Under the pieces are notes generated by a model. That model saw nothing but the letters and a program-made list of their open reading frames with translations. It ran no database searches and was not told the DNA's origin. From Nocardiopsis metallicus (GTDB lineage: Bacteria; Actinomycetota; Actinomycetes; Streptosporangiales; Streptosporangiaceae), in the NCBI RefSeq assembly GCF_014201115.1, contig NZ_JACHDO010000001.1:4712001-4776000 (forward strand): a stretch of 64,000 nucleotides of DNA, read 5' to 3'. Positions 44,279-52,611 of this stretch are shown one piece after another. The translations under genes and the position numbers were made by a program. Each line of letters starts with the position of its first letter. The first letter of the stretch is position 1.

Positions 44279-44728
44279 AGCCAAAGGCTAGAGGATCGCG
44301 CCGACGACCTGGCCGGAGCTGGAGCAACACACCGGTGGACCACCGAACACACGGGGTGAACAGGTGCGGACGCGTGAAGTAGCCCCGGTGCGGCCGTCCT
44401 CCGCACCGGGGCTTGGGCGACTCCCGGCACATGCTCGGTTGGTTTCCGTCGCGCCCCGTTGGACGGCCAACCCGTGCAAACGGTTCGCATTGCGCGCAAG
44501 GTTTTTGTCGCAAAGCGGGCAGAAAGTTACCTCCAGACCTATGAACTGGGGCTTTGCCGCGCTGGGAGAGCACACCGCTCAGGCAGGCAGGAGGCGCCAG
44601 GCGCGAAGAGCCCACCAGTTCCTCGGCGCGCCCAAGAGTCAGATCCACCACGAGTCAGATCCACCACCCCGGGGTAGGGCTGTGACTCAGACCACATCGA
44701 CCCTTCCCTCAGTGAGGTGAGTACGCCC
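44279..44728. other. 450-base divergent region between xthA and an acyl-CoA dehydrogenase
   Basis: A strong hairpin (AGCCCCGGTGCGG 44381-44393 with CCGCACCGGGGCT 44401-44413) lies here, although both flanking genes start, not end, beside it. The segment from 44460 to 44540 is less G+C-rich. No coding frame is convincing. Confidence 0.5.
44381..44413. repeat. Strong hairpin in a divergent promoter region
   Basis: AGCCCCGGTGCGG (44381-44393) and CCGCACCGGGGCT (44401-44413) are perfect 13-bp arms with a 7-base loop. It cannot end either neighbouring gene, so it may end a small unannotated transcript or be a leader structure. Confidence 0.7.
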
Positions 44729-46708
44729 ATGTCGACGGTCGAACCCCAACCCGGCGCCCGACCCGAGGTCAACCAACCCGAGGTCCCCGGGTCCAAGCGG
44801 CCCGAGGTCGACGAGCGCCGGGCTCGTCAGGTGGCCGAACAGGCCCGAGAGAGCGGTTGGAGTCAGCCCAGCTTCGCCAAGGAGCTGTACCTGGGCCGCC
44901 TGCGTCTGGACCTGGTCCACCCCTTCCCGCGACCCGAGACCTCCGCGCGCCGACGCGGCGAGGCCTTCCTCGCCAAGCTCAGGAAGGTGTGCGAGGGCAT
45001 CGACCCCCAGCGGATCGAGCGCGAGGAACGCATCCCAGACGAGACCGTCGCAGCCCTGCGCGACGTCGGCGCGTTCGGGATGAAGATCTCCAGCGAGTAC
45101 GGCGGACTCGGCCTCACACAGGTCTACTACAACCGCGCCCTGATGCTGGTCGGCTCCGTCTCGCCCGCGATCGGCGCCCTGCTCTCCGCCCACCAGTCCA
45201 TCGGTGTCCCGCAGCCGGTCTCCATGTTCGGCACCGACGAGCAGAAGCGGGAGTTCCTACCCCGCTGCGCCGCGGGCGCTATCAGCGCCTTCCTGCTCAC
45301 CGAACCCGACGTCGGCAGCGACCCGGCGCGGCTGCACGCCACGGCCACACCCACCGAGGACGGCTCGGAGTACGTGCTGGACGGGGTCAAGCTGTGGACC
45401 ACCAACGGCGTGGTCGCCGAACTCCTCGTCGTGATGGCGCGCGTGCCCGAGAGCCCCGGCCACCGCGGCGGCATCACGGCGTTCGTCGTCGAGGGCGGTT
45501 CCCCCGGGATCACCGTGGAGCACCGCAACCGCTTCATGGGGCTCAAGGGGCTGGAGAACGGCGTCACCCGCCTGCACCGGGTGCGCGTGCCCGCCACCAA
45601 CCGGATCGGCGGGGAGGGGCACGGACTGCGCATCGCCCTGGCCACCCTCAACACCGGCCGCCTGTCCCTGCCCGCTCTGTGCGCGAGCGCGGGCAAGTGG
45701 GCCACCAGGGTCGCCCGTGAGTGGGCGCGCGAACGCGTCCAGTGGGGCCGCCCGGTCGGCAAGCACGAGGAGGTGGCCAAGAAGCTGTCCTTCATCACCG
45801 CCACCGCCTACGCCATGGAGGCCATGCTGGACCTGTCCAGCCAGATGGCCGACGACAAGCGCCACGACATCCGCATCGAGGCAGCCATCGCCAAGCTGTG
45901 GGCCTCGGAGATGGCGTACAAGATCGCCGACGAACTCGTCCAGGTCCGCGGCGGTCGCGGTTTCGAGACCGCCGACTCCCTGGCCGCGCGCGGCGAGCGC
46001 GGGGTACCCGCCGAACAGATGCTCCGTGACCTGCGAATCAACAGGATCTTCGAGGGAAGCACGGAGATCATGCATCTCCTGATCGCCCGTGAGGCGGTGG
46101 ACGCGCACCTGTCCGTGGCCGGGGACATCATCGACCCCGAGGCCGACCGCTCCGACAAGGCGCGGGCGCTGGCCAGGGCGAGCGGGTTCTACGCCAAGTG
46201 GCTGCCGAGCCTGGTGGTCGGCCAGGGCCAGGTGCCGTCGGCCTTCGTGGAGTTCGGTCCGCTCGCCGCCCACCTGCGTTTCGTGGAGCGCACCTCGCGC
46301 AAGCTGGCCCGGTCCACGTTCTACGCGATGTCGCTCTGGCAGGGAAGGATGGAGGTCAAGCAGGGCTTCCTGGGCCGCGTGGTGGACATCGGCGCCGAGC
46401 TGTTCGCGATGACCGCCGTCATCGTGCGCGCCCAGGCCGACGCGGACGCCCACCCCGAGCGCGGCACCACCCCGCAGGAGCTGGCCGACGTATTCTGCCA
46501 CCAGGCCCGGCTGCGGATCCACACCCTCTTCGAAGGGCTGTGGTCCAACACCGACGACCTGGACGGCAAGCTCGCCCGCCGCCTGATGAACGACTCCTAC
46601 ACCTGGCTCGAGGAGGGCGTGCTCGACCCCTCCCTGCCGGGGCCGCTGATCGCCCCGGCCGCGCCCGGCCCGTCCAAGGAGGAGAACCAGCACCGCCGCA
46701 TGGGCTGA
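44729..46708 (+). CDS. Acyl-CoA dehydrogenase, long-chain FadE/VLCAD-like
   Basis: A 659-residue protein; ATG is chosen because GAGGTGAG lies 7 bases upstream. Residues about 70-460 are an acyl-CoA dehydrogenase core (YGGLGLTQVYYNRALML, TEPDVGSDPARL, WTTNG, GLKGLENG). The catalytic Glu region is IFEGSTEIMHLLIAREA. The C-terminal 190 residues form an extra helical domain as in VLCAD/ACAD9-like enzymes. It should oxidise long-chain acyl-CoA with FAD. It stands alone before the YcaQ-like gene. Confidence 0.88.
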   Translation: MSTVEPQPGARPEVNQPEVPGSKRPEVDERRARQVAEQARESGWSQPSFAKELYLGRLRLDLVHPFPRPETSARRRGEAFLAKLRKVCEGIDPQRIEREERIPDETVAALRDVGAFGMKISSEYGGLGLTQVYYNRALMLVGSVSPAIGALLSAHQSIGVPQPVSMFGTDEQKREFLPRCAAGAISAFLLTEPDVGSDPARLHATATPTEDGSEYVLDGVKLWTTNGVVAELLVVMARVPESPGHRGGITAFVVEGGSPGITVEHRNRFMGLKGLENGVTRLHRVRVPATNRIGGEGHGLRIALATLNTGRLSLPALCASAGKWATRVAREWARERVQWGRPVGKHEEVAKKLSFITATAYAMEAMLDLSSQMADDKRHDIRIEAAIAKLWASEMAYKIADELVQVRGGRGFETADSLAARGERGVPAEQMLRDLRINRIFEGSTEIMHLLIAREAVDAHLSVAGDIIDPEADRSDKARALARASGFYAKWLPSLVVGQGQVPSAFVEFGPLAAHLRFVERTSRKLARSTFYAMSLWQGRMEVKQGFLGRVVDIGAELFAMTAVIVRAQADADAHPERGTTPQELADVFCHQARLRIHTLFEGLWSNTDDLDGKLARRLMNDSYTWLEEGVLDPSLPGPLIAPAAPGPSKEENQHRRMG

Positions 46709-46767
46709 GTCCGCCTCTTTGACTCCTCCCGCCGAAAAATGTCGTCGGCGGGGGTTACGGTGGCCGA

Positions 46768-47991
46768 ATGGCTGCACCGCACCCCCGCCACGACGCGGAG
46801 TTCTCCCTGTCCCAGGCCAGGCGGATCGCCCTGGCCGCCCAGGGTTTCCAGGACCCCAGGCCCACCGGCGAACCCACCCTCACCCATCTGGCCCGGGTCG
46901 TGCGCCGGGTGGGTCTGCTCCAGATCGACAGCGTGAACGTGCTGGCCCGCAGCCAGTACCTCCCGGTGTTCGCCCGCCTGGGCGGCTACTCCCCCGCCCT
47001 GCTGGACCGGGCCACCACCACCGCCGCGGGCGCCAGCCCGGCCCGGCTGGTCGAGTGCTGGGCGCACGAGGCGAGCCTGGTTCCGCCCGCCACACACCGC
47101 CTCATGCGGCACCGGATGGAGCGCAACCGAGCCCAGGAACGCGTGGGGTGGATGAACAGCGTCCGCGAGAACAGCCCCGAGCTGGTCAAGGCGGCGCACG
47201 AGGAGGTGGCCCGGATCGGCCCGGCCACCGCCCGCGAGGTCGAGGCCGCCCTGGCCCACGACCTGCCCAGGGCCAAGGACCACTGGGGCTGGAACTGGTC
47301 CGAGGTCAAGAAGTGCCTGGAGTACCTGTTCTGGATCGGCGACCTCACCTCCAACGGCCGCAACACCCAGTTCGAGCGCCGCTACGACCTTCCCGAACGC
47401 GTCCTGCCCGCCGACGTCCACGCACTGCCCCACCCCGCACCGGAAGAGGCCCACCGGGAGCTGGTGGCCATCGCCGCCCGCGCCCACGGGATCGCCACCG
47501 AACCCGACCTGCGCGACTACTTCCGACTCAAGGGCACCGAGTCCCGCGCAGCGGTCAGTGACCTCGTGGACTCCGGCGAACTCGTCCCGGTCACCGTGCG
47601 CGGCTGGCACCGCCCGGCCTACCTGCACAAGGACGCCCGCGTGCCCCGCAAGGTGGACGCCCGCGCCCTGCTGAGCCCCTTCGACTCCCTGGTGTGGACG
47701 CGCGAGCGCGCCGAGGAGCTGTTCGGCTTCCGGTACCGCCTGGAGATCTACGTGCCCGCCGCCAAGCGCGTGCACGGCTACTACGTGCTGCCGTTCCTGC
47801 TCGGCGAGGACCTGGTCGCCCGGGTCGACCTCAAGGCGGACCGCGCCTCGGGCACCCTGCTCGCCCGCCAGGTCACCCTGGAGGAGGACGCTCCGGCCGA
47901 CACCATGCCCGAGCTCGTCGAGCAACTGAAGGAGATGGCCGCCTGGCTCGGCCTGGAGAACGGCATCGGCGGCGAGGGCCTGCGCCGTTAA
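46768..47991 (+). CDS. YcaQ-like winged-helix DNA glycosylase
   Basis: A 407-residue protein; ATG after a G-rich stretch. The HTH_42 (DUF1006) family is evident: SLSQARRIALAAQGF, then the catalytic Q-x-D motif as QID in GLLQIDSVNVLARSQYLPVFARLG (about residue 52), WAHEASLVP, and VDLKADR near the end. YcaQ/AlkZ-type enzymes unhook bulky or interstrand crosslinks; in actinomycetes, AlkZ copies are resistance genes for DNA-alkylating antibiotics. There is no antibiotic cluster here, so housekeeping repair is likely. The stop overlaps the end of the converging PIN gene. Confidence 0.87.
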   Translation: MAAPHPRHDAEFSLSQARRIALAAQGFQDPRPTGEPTLTHLARVVRRVGLLQIDSVNVLARSQYLPVFARLGGYSPALLDRATTTAAGASPARLVECWAHEASLVPPATHRLMRHRMERNRAQERVGWMNSVRENSPELVKAAHEEVARIGPATAREVEAALAHDLPRAKDHWGWNWSEVKKCLEYLFWIGDLTSNGRNTQFERRYDLPERVLPADVHALPHPAPEEAHRELVAIAARAHGIATEPDLRDYFRLKGTESRAAVSDLVDSGELVPVTVRGWHRPAYLHKDARVPRKVDARALLSPFDSLVWTRERAEELFGFRYRLEIYVPAAKRVHGYYVLPFLLGEDLVARVDLKADRASGTLLARQVTLEEDAPADTMPELVEQLKEMAAWLGLENGIGGEGLRR

Positions 47992-48443
47992 TTCGGAGAG
48001 ATGAGCTTGACCGAAGGGAAGTAGGTTCGGAACCGTCGAGCATCCCTGGTGAGGAGCTGGTGGCCCTCGATCGCCGCATGTGCACCGATATAGAAGTCTG
48101 GGAGCGGAGCATGCTTCGTCCCGCCCTGCTTTCGGTAACGCAGATGGCACTTCCCCGCCAGGAAGGCAGCCTCCCAGGGGAGGTCCGACCGAACGAAGTC
48201 GCCCGCCAACTCCAGGTCCAGCTCCTCGATCCGATCGAATCCAACGGAAACCTCGGCGTAGATGATCGGATTGATCACCAGGGGCCCCTGGTCAGCTGCT
48301 TCGGCAAGGGCTTGTTCGGACCAACCCGCCCAGGTGGGGTCACGCGTGAAGACGTCGAGAAGCACGTTGGTGTCAACCAGTGTCGAAGGGGACATCGACT
48401 TGGCACTTTCCAGGCAGGACCTACCGACCTCAACAGTCGTCAT
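47988..48443 (-). CDS. vapC: PIN-domain toxin (VapC-like)
   Basis: A 151-residue protein. The ATG at 48443 has an AGGGGAG ribosome site and overlaps the antitoxin end by 14 bases, the usual coupling. The PIN fold has its four acidic residues: D in STLVDTNVLLDV, E in IIYAEV, D in LPDFYIGA and D in LLTRDARRF. Such proteins are RNases. The first 16 residues precede the fold and could be an artefact of the longer start. Lower G+C than its surroundings points to acquisition by transfer. Confidence 0.88.
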   Translation of the reverse strand: MTTVEVGRSCLESAKSMSPSTLVDTNVLLDVFTRDPTWAGWSEQALAEAADQGPLVINPIIYAEVSVGFDRIEELDLELAGDFVRSDLPWEAAFLAGKCHLRYRKQGGTKHAPLPDFYIGAHAAIEGHQLLTRDARRFRTYFPSVKLISPN

Positions 48444-48669
48444 CGTCTCCCCTGGTCAACGCCATGATCTCGTCCGTGGTCATAGTGGTCGTGGCTTTCC
48501 CACGCAGGCGCTCGACCAGGCGCTTACCCCGTGAGGGAACAGTTGCCGCTCGGACCACACGGGCCCCATTGCCTTCAAGGACGAACTCGACTTCGTCTCC
48601 CGGGTTGAGGCCAAGCTTTCTACGCACCTCAACGGGGATGGTGACCTGACCCTTCTCAGTGATTCTCAT
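48430..48669 (-). CDS. AbrB-type antitoxin
   Basis: A 79-residue protein with ATG start. The N-terminal SpoVT/AbrB swapped-hairpin domain is clear (MRITEKGQVTIPVEVRRKLGL, GDEVEFVLEGNGARVVRA). The C-terminal part (about 45-79) is charged and probably wraps the PIN toxin. Together they form a VapBC-type module: the antitoxin neutralises the RNase and binds its own promoter, where an 8-bp-armed palindrome is seen 9 bases before the start. Confidence 0.9.
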   Translation of the reverse strand: MRITEKGQVTIPVEVRRKLGLNPGDEVEFVLEGNGARVVRAATVPSRGKRLVERLRGKATTTMTTDEIMALTRGDDDDC

Positions 48670-48677
48670 GGGTCCAG

Positions 48678-48700
48678 AGTAATACTTTCGAGGTATTACT
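48678..48700. promoter_or_regulatory. Operator palindrome of the AbrB/PIN module
   Basis: AGTAATAC (48678-48685), 7 bases, then GTATTACT (48693-48700) form a perfect palindrome starting 9 bases upstream of the antitoxin start. AbrB-type antitoxins bind AT-rich palindromes in this position. This AT-rich spot stands out in a G+C-rich genome. Confidence 0.7.
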
Positions 48701-48745
48701 TCGGGAAGACTCCAACGACGCCGAGAACATCGGCGGCACGTCAGG

Positions 48746-48934
48746 TCAACCCAACAGCCCGGCCTCGGCGAGGCGGGCGCGGAGCTCCTGGTCTTCGTCA
48801 GCGCTCGGCTCGGCTCCGACGGCCACCCGCACTACCCAGGTCACGTACCCGTTGAGGCTGAGGCCACGACGGTCGGCTGAGCACCGCATGCGTGACATCA
48901 GCTGGTCGTCGAGCTCCAGCGTGAGCTCTTCCGT
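48746..48934 (-). pseudogene. Ribbon-helix-helix antitoxin-like ORF with an ACG start
   Basis: On the minus strand, 62 codons read TEELTLELDDQLMSRMRCSADRR, GLSLNGYVTWVVRVAVGAEP and DEDQELRARLAEAGLLG. This is a typical Arc/MetJ-type antitoxin: a beta strand (ELTLELDD), helix, GLSLNGYV turn, helix. The expected ATG is an ACG at 48932-48934, with AGGAGGG correctly placed 4-5 bases before it; an in-frame TAG lies 6 bases before. Either ACG is used as a rare start or the gene was silenced. No toxin gene is attached. Confidence 0.5.
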
Positions 48935-48983
48935 GGAGCCCTCCTAGGTAAACCCGCTGGTCCGGGGGCGTGAAACGACGAAT

Positions 48984-49012
48984 GGGCCGCGCACCTGGTC
49001 GGTGCGCGGCCC
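48984..49012. terminator. Hairpin terminator of the thiolase gene
   Basis: GGGCCGCGCACC (48984-48995) and GGTGCGCGGCCC (49001-49012) form a perfect 12-bp stem with a 5-base loop, extended by outer pairing, just beyond the thiolase stop. Confidence 0.8.
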
Positions 49013-49030
49013 GTCGTTCGGCGACTGGGA

Positions 49031-50173
49031 TCAGACGCGTTCGATGATGGTGACGTTGGCCTGGCCGCCGCCCTCGCACATGGTCTGGAGGCCGTAGCGG
49101 CCGCCGGTGCGGTGCAGCTCGTTGACCAGCTTGGTCATCAGCACGGAGCCGGTCGCGCCCAGCGGGTGGCCCAGGGCGATGGCGCCGCCGTTCGGGTTGA
49201 CCTTGGCCGGGTCGGCGCCGAGCTCGTCGATCCATGACATCGGGACCGGGGCGAAGGCCTCGTTGATCTCGGTGACGTCGATGTCGTCGATGCTCAGGCC
49301 CGCCTTCTCCAGGGCGATCTTGGTCGCCGGGATGGGGGCGGTGAGCATGTAGACCGGGTCGTCGCCGACCAGCGACAGCTGGACGACGCGGGCGAGCGGG
49401 GTCAGGTTGTGCCGCTCCACGGCCTTCTCGGAGGCGATGAGCAGCGCACCGGCGCCGACGGAGATCTGGCTGGCGATCGCGGCGGTGAGCTCCCAGCCCT
49501 CGCGCAGCGGCTTGAGCCCGGCCATCTTCTCCATGGTGGTGTCCGGGCGGACGCCCTCGTCCCTGCTCACCCCGGCGATCGGGGCGATCTGGGAGTCGAA
49601 GTAACCGGCCTCCTGCGCGGCGGCGGCGCGCCTGTGGCTCTCCAGCGCGAACTCCTCCAGCCGTTCGCGCTTGTAGCCCCACTTCTCACACATGAGCTGG
49701 GCGCCGCGGAACTGGGAGATCTCCTGGAAGCCGTAGCGCTCGATCCAGCCCTCGCCGTACAGCGGAAGGTCGTTGTCGATGGCGAACTGGACGTTGGCGC
49801 CCATGGGGACCATGCCCATGTTCTCCACCCCGGTCGCCACGACCAGGTCCTGGGTGCCGGACATGACGCCCTGGGCGGCGAAGTGGATGGACTGCTGCGA
49901 GGAACCGCACTGGCGGTCGATGGTGACGCCGGGGACGGTCTCGGGCAGACCGGCGGACAGCCACGCGGTGCGGGCCAGGTCCAGGGCCTGCGGACCGGCC
50001 TGGCTGACCACGCCCATGATGACGTCCTCGACCGCGGCGGGGTCGACACCGGTGCGCTCGACCAGCTCCCTGAGGACGTGCGCGCCCAGGTCCGCCGGGT
50101 GCACGGCGGCCAGGGCACCCTTCTTCGTGCCGACGGGGGTGCGTACCGCACCGACGATGTAGGCCTCAGCCAC
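49031..50173 (-). CDS. Acetyl-CoA acetyltransferase (thiolase)
   Basis: A 380-residue thiolase with GTG start and GGAGG at the right distance. The nucleophile Cys is in DRQCGSSQQS (about residue 88), and NPNGGAIALGHPLGATGS (His) and MCEGGGQANVTIIE (second Cys) complete the active site. It cleaves 3-ketoacyl-CoA or condenses acetyl-CoA. The palindrome AACCGAA-N5-TTCGGTT 39-57 bases upstream is shared with the acyl-CoA dehydrogenase at 52612, so the two probably belong to one fatty-acid regulon. Confidence 0.94.
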   Translation of the reverse strand: MAEAYIVGAVRTPVGTKKGALAAVHPADLGAHVLRELVERTGVDPAAVEDVIMGVVSQAGPQALDLARTAWLSAGLPETVPGVTIDRQCGSSQQSIHFAAQGVMSGTQDLVVATGVENMGMVPMGANVQFAIDNDLPLYGEGWIERYGFQEISQFRGAQLMCEKWGYKRERLEEFALESHRRAAAAQEAGYFDSQIAPIAGVSRDEGVRPDTTMEKMAGLKPLREGWELTAAIASQISVGAGALLIASEKAVERHNLTPLARVVQLSLVGDDPVYMLTAPIPATKIALEKAGLSIDDIDVTEINEAFAPVPMSWIDELGADPAKVNPNGGAIALGHPLGATGSVLMTKLVNELHRTGGRYGLQTMCEGGGQANVTIIERV

Positions 50174-50211
50174 TGGGTCCTCCAAGGGGCGTGAATGGTG
50201 ACGTCCTGATG

Positions 50212-50230
50212 AACCGAACTGTATTCGGTT
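50212..50230. promoter_or_regulatory. Shared palindrome AACCGAA-N5-TTCGGTT, thiolase copy
   Basis: AACCGAACTGTATTCGGTT is 19 bases with perfect 7-bp arms, 39-57 bases upstream of the thiolase start and so in operator position. An identical-arm copy lies at 52548-52566. Confidence 0.75.
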
Positions 50231-50262
50231 TTGGTTTCCTGGCAAGACCCCGCCCCCCGTTC

Positions 50263-52380
50263 TCACATCTCCCCCGCAGGCCAGCGCCCTTCAGAACCAC
50301 GCTCGTGGTCACGCTCGCGGTCGCGCACGCGGTCGCGCACGTGGTCGCGCACGTGGTCGTGTCCGTTGTCGTGCAGCCACCCGGCGTCGCTGTCGTCGCC
50401 CAGAGTGGTGCCGGTGACCCGCTCCAGGACCTCGACCACGTCCGGGTGCTCGTCTGGCCCGAAGTTGGAGAGCAGTGAACGCAGTGCCGTCCGCTGCGAC
50501 TCGTACAGACCGCGCACGGCGTCCTCGCCCCGCCAGTTGAGCTCCCACGGCTCGTCCTCGCCGGTCAGGTAACCCGCGTCCAGCAGCTCCCGGTGGACGT
50601 CCGCCCAGCGGGAGGCGTCCAGCCCGGACATCGCGGACAGCTCGGCCACCCTCATCGGCCCCCGGACCCCGATGTGGCTGAGCGCCCAGCAGGCCTCGGT
50701 GGAGACCTCCAGCCCGGCCGCCTCGCGCAGCCGCTCGTACATCGTCTCGGCGCCCTCGGCCCCGCAGGCCTGGTAGACCTCGAGCTCCACCTGCGCCATG
50801 GCGCTGCGGCCGGGCGCTGCCACCGGGGCCACCGTCTCGTCCAGGTCCGGGGTCCGGATCGTGGTGCGCAGTCGCTCCTGGCGCAGGAACAGCGCCAGCA
50901 CGAACCCGACGACGGCGATCGGGACCGCCCACAGGAACACCATGTCGATGGCGTCGGCGTAGGCCTCCAGGAAGCTCGCCTGCACCTGCGGGGGCAGCCG
51001 GTCGATGGCGCTCGGGTCGCTCTCCAGCGAGCTCGCGTCCACCCCCGTGGGCAGGTCGGTCTGCCCGGCCCGGGCGGCCAGGTTCGAGGCGAGCTGCCCG
51101 GCGAAGACCGCGCCGAACACCGCCGTGCCGAAGGATCCGCCGATGGAGCGGAAGAAGGTCGCCGAGGAGGTCGCCACACCCAGGTCGTCGTAGGAGGCGG
51201 CGTTCTGCACCACCAGGACCACCACCTGCATCACCAGGCCCAGACCGGCGCCCAGCACGAAGAAGTAGATCCCCATCTCCACCAGCGAGCTGTCCGGGCC
51301 CATGCCCGACATCAGGAAGAGGCCGATCGCGGTGAGCGCCATCCCCGCCACCGGATAGATCTTGTAGTGACCGGTCCGGGTGACCAGGCGGCCGCTGCTG
51401 ATGGAGGTGATGAGCATGCCCAGCACCATCGGCAGCAGGTGCAGGCCCGAGGCGGTCGGCGAGAGCCCGTGGACGACCTGCAGGAACAGCGGCAGGAACG
51501 CCAGCGACCCCATCATCGCGAACCCGACGCAGAAGCCGATGGACATGCCCACCACGATGGTCGGGTTGCGGAAGAGGCTGAGCGGCATCACCGGATCGCT
51601 CGCCCGGCGGGCGGTGAGCCACCAACTCACGCCCAGGCCCACACCGGCCGCCGCCAGGAGGATGATCTGCCAGGACAGCCAGGCGTAGACGCCGCCGCCC
51701 CAGGAGGCCACCAGGGTGAGGCAGACGGCGGTGGCGGCGAGCAGGACGATGCCCGCGTAGTCGATGTTCTGGCGGCCGACCGGGGCGTTGCGAGGCAGCA
51801 CGGCCAGGACGGTGGCGAAGGCGAGCAGCCCCAGCGGAATATTCACGTAGAACACCCACCGCCAGGACAGGTGGTCCACGAACAGCCCGCCCAGCAGCGG
51901 CCCGGCCACGCTGGATACGCCGAAGACCGCGCCGAACAGCCCCTGGTACTTTCCGCGCTCCCGGGGTGAGACGACGTCGCCGATGATCGCCGAGGCCAGC
52001 ACCATGAGACCACCGCCGCCGATCCCCTGGAGCCCTCTGGCCAGGACCAGCTGAAGCATGTCCTGCGCCATCCCGCACAGCACCGACCCCAGCAGGAAGA
52101 TCGCGATGCACCACAGGAACAGCCGCTTGCGGCCGAACTGGTCGCCGAGCTTGCCCCAGAGCGGAGTGCTGGCGGTGACGGCCAGCAGGTAGGCGGTGAT
52201 CACCCAGGACAGGTGGTTCAGACCGCCGAGGTCGGAGACGATCGTCGGCAGGGCGGTGGAGACGATGGTCTGGTCCAGCGCCGAGAGCAGCACGGCGAGC
52301 ATCAGGGCGGTCATGATCAGCGCGATCCGACCGCCGCCCTGTTCACTCCGTTCACGCTGTTGGGCGGTGCTCTGGGACAT
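50263..52380 (-). CDS. MFS drug/proton antiporter (DHA2 type) fused to a winged-helix domain
   Basis: A 705-residue protein; ATG start at 52380. Residues about 20-510 are an EmrB/QacA-type carrier with 14 helices (LSALDQTIVSTALPTIVSDL, GKLGDQFGRKRLF, SWRWVFYVNIP). Residues about 527-665 form a helical/winged domain (EACWALSHIGVRGPMRVAELSAMSGLDASRWADVHRELLDAGYL), like MarR-type DNA- or ligand-binding domains. The C-terminus is a charged His/Asp/Arg repeat tail. It likely exports toxic or fatty compounds. It lies between the two genes with the shared operator. Confidence 0.85.
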   Translation of the reverse strand: MSQSTAQQRERSEQGGGRIALIMTALMLAVLLSALDQTIVSTALPTIVSDLGGLNHLSWVITAYLLAVTASTPLWGKLGDQFGRKRLFLWCIAIFLLGSVLCGMAQDMLQLVLARGLQGIGGGGLMVLASAIIGDVVSPRERGKYQGLFGAVFGVSSVAGPLLGGLFVDHLSWRWVFYVNIPLGLLAFATVLAVLPRNAPVGRQNIDYAGIVLLAATAVCLTLVASWGGGVYAWLSWQIILLAAAGVGLGVSWWLTARRASDPVMPLSLFRNPTIVVGMSIGFCVGFAMMGSLAFLPLFLQVVHGLSPTASGLHLLPMVLGMLITSISSGRLVTRTGHYKIYPVAGMALTAIGLFLMSGMGPDSSLVEMGIYFFVLGAGLGLVMQVVVLVVQNAASYDDLGVATSSATFFRSIGGSFGTAVFGAVFAGQLASNLAARAGQTDLPTGVDASSLESDPSAIDRLPPQVQASFLEAYADAIDMVFLWAVPIAVVGFVLALFLRQERLRTTIRTPDLDETVAPVAAPGRSAMAQVELEVYQACGAEGAETMYERLREAAGLEVSTEACWALSHIGVRGPMRVAELSAMSGLDASRWADVHRELLDAGYLTGEDEPWELNWRGEDAVRGLYESQRTALRSLLSNFGPDEHPDVVEVLERVTGTTLGDDSDAGWLHDNGHDHVRDHVRDRVRDRERDHERGSEGRWPAGEM
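50300..50371. repeat. Six tandem 12-bp repeats coding the antiporter tail
   Basis: Six successive 12-bp units of the form CGC-(A/T)-CG-(C/T)-GGTCG (for example CGCACGTGGTCG, twice in a row) code in frame for four-residue repeats rich in Asp, His, Arg and Val at the end of the antiporter. Copies differ by a few bases. Confidence 0.85.
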
Positions 52381-52547
52381 CGAATCGCCTCCCGGGGTGC
52401 GGGCCGCCCGACTCTGCGCAGCCCTCCTGCTTCCACGGCTGCTTCCACGACCCTGCTCCGGCCAGCCTAGGAACCGGACTCCGCCAAACCAGCAGGAACC
52501 GCCCGAGCGGCCAGGAACTTTGCCCCGGCTTGCCCCCCACTCTTCAA

Positions 52548-52566
52548 AACCGAACGTGATTCGGTT
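52548..52566. promoter_or_regulatory. Shared palindrome AACCGAA-N5-TTCGGTT, dehydrogenase copy
   Basis: AACCGAACGTGATTCGGTT has the same 7-bp arms as the copy upstream of the thiolase. It lies 46-64 bases upstream of the acyl-CoA dehydrogenase start, and in the divergent gap it could also control the antiporter. Confidence 0.75.
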
Positions 52567-52611
52567 ACCGTGTGGGAACAACAGTGATCCCCGACACCTC
52601 CGGAGCAGAGC

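Noticed and set aside
44440..44600. Possible riboswitch before the long acyl-CoA dehydrogenase gene
   Set aside because: G/A-rich pieces recall riboswitch cores, but no known consensus (glycine, cobalamin, SAM, TPP) fits by eye.
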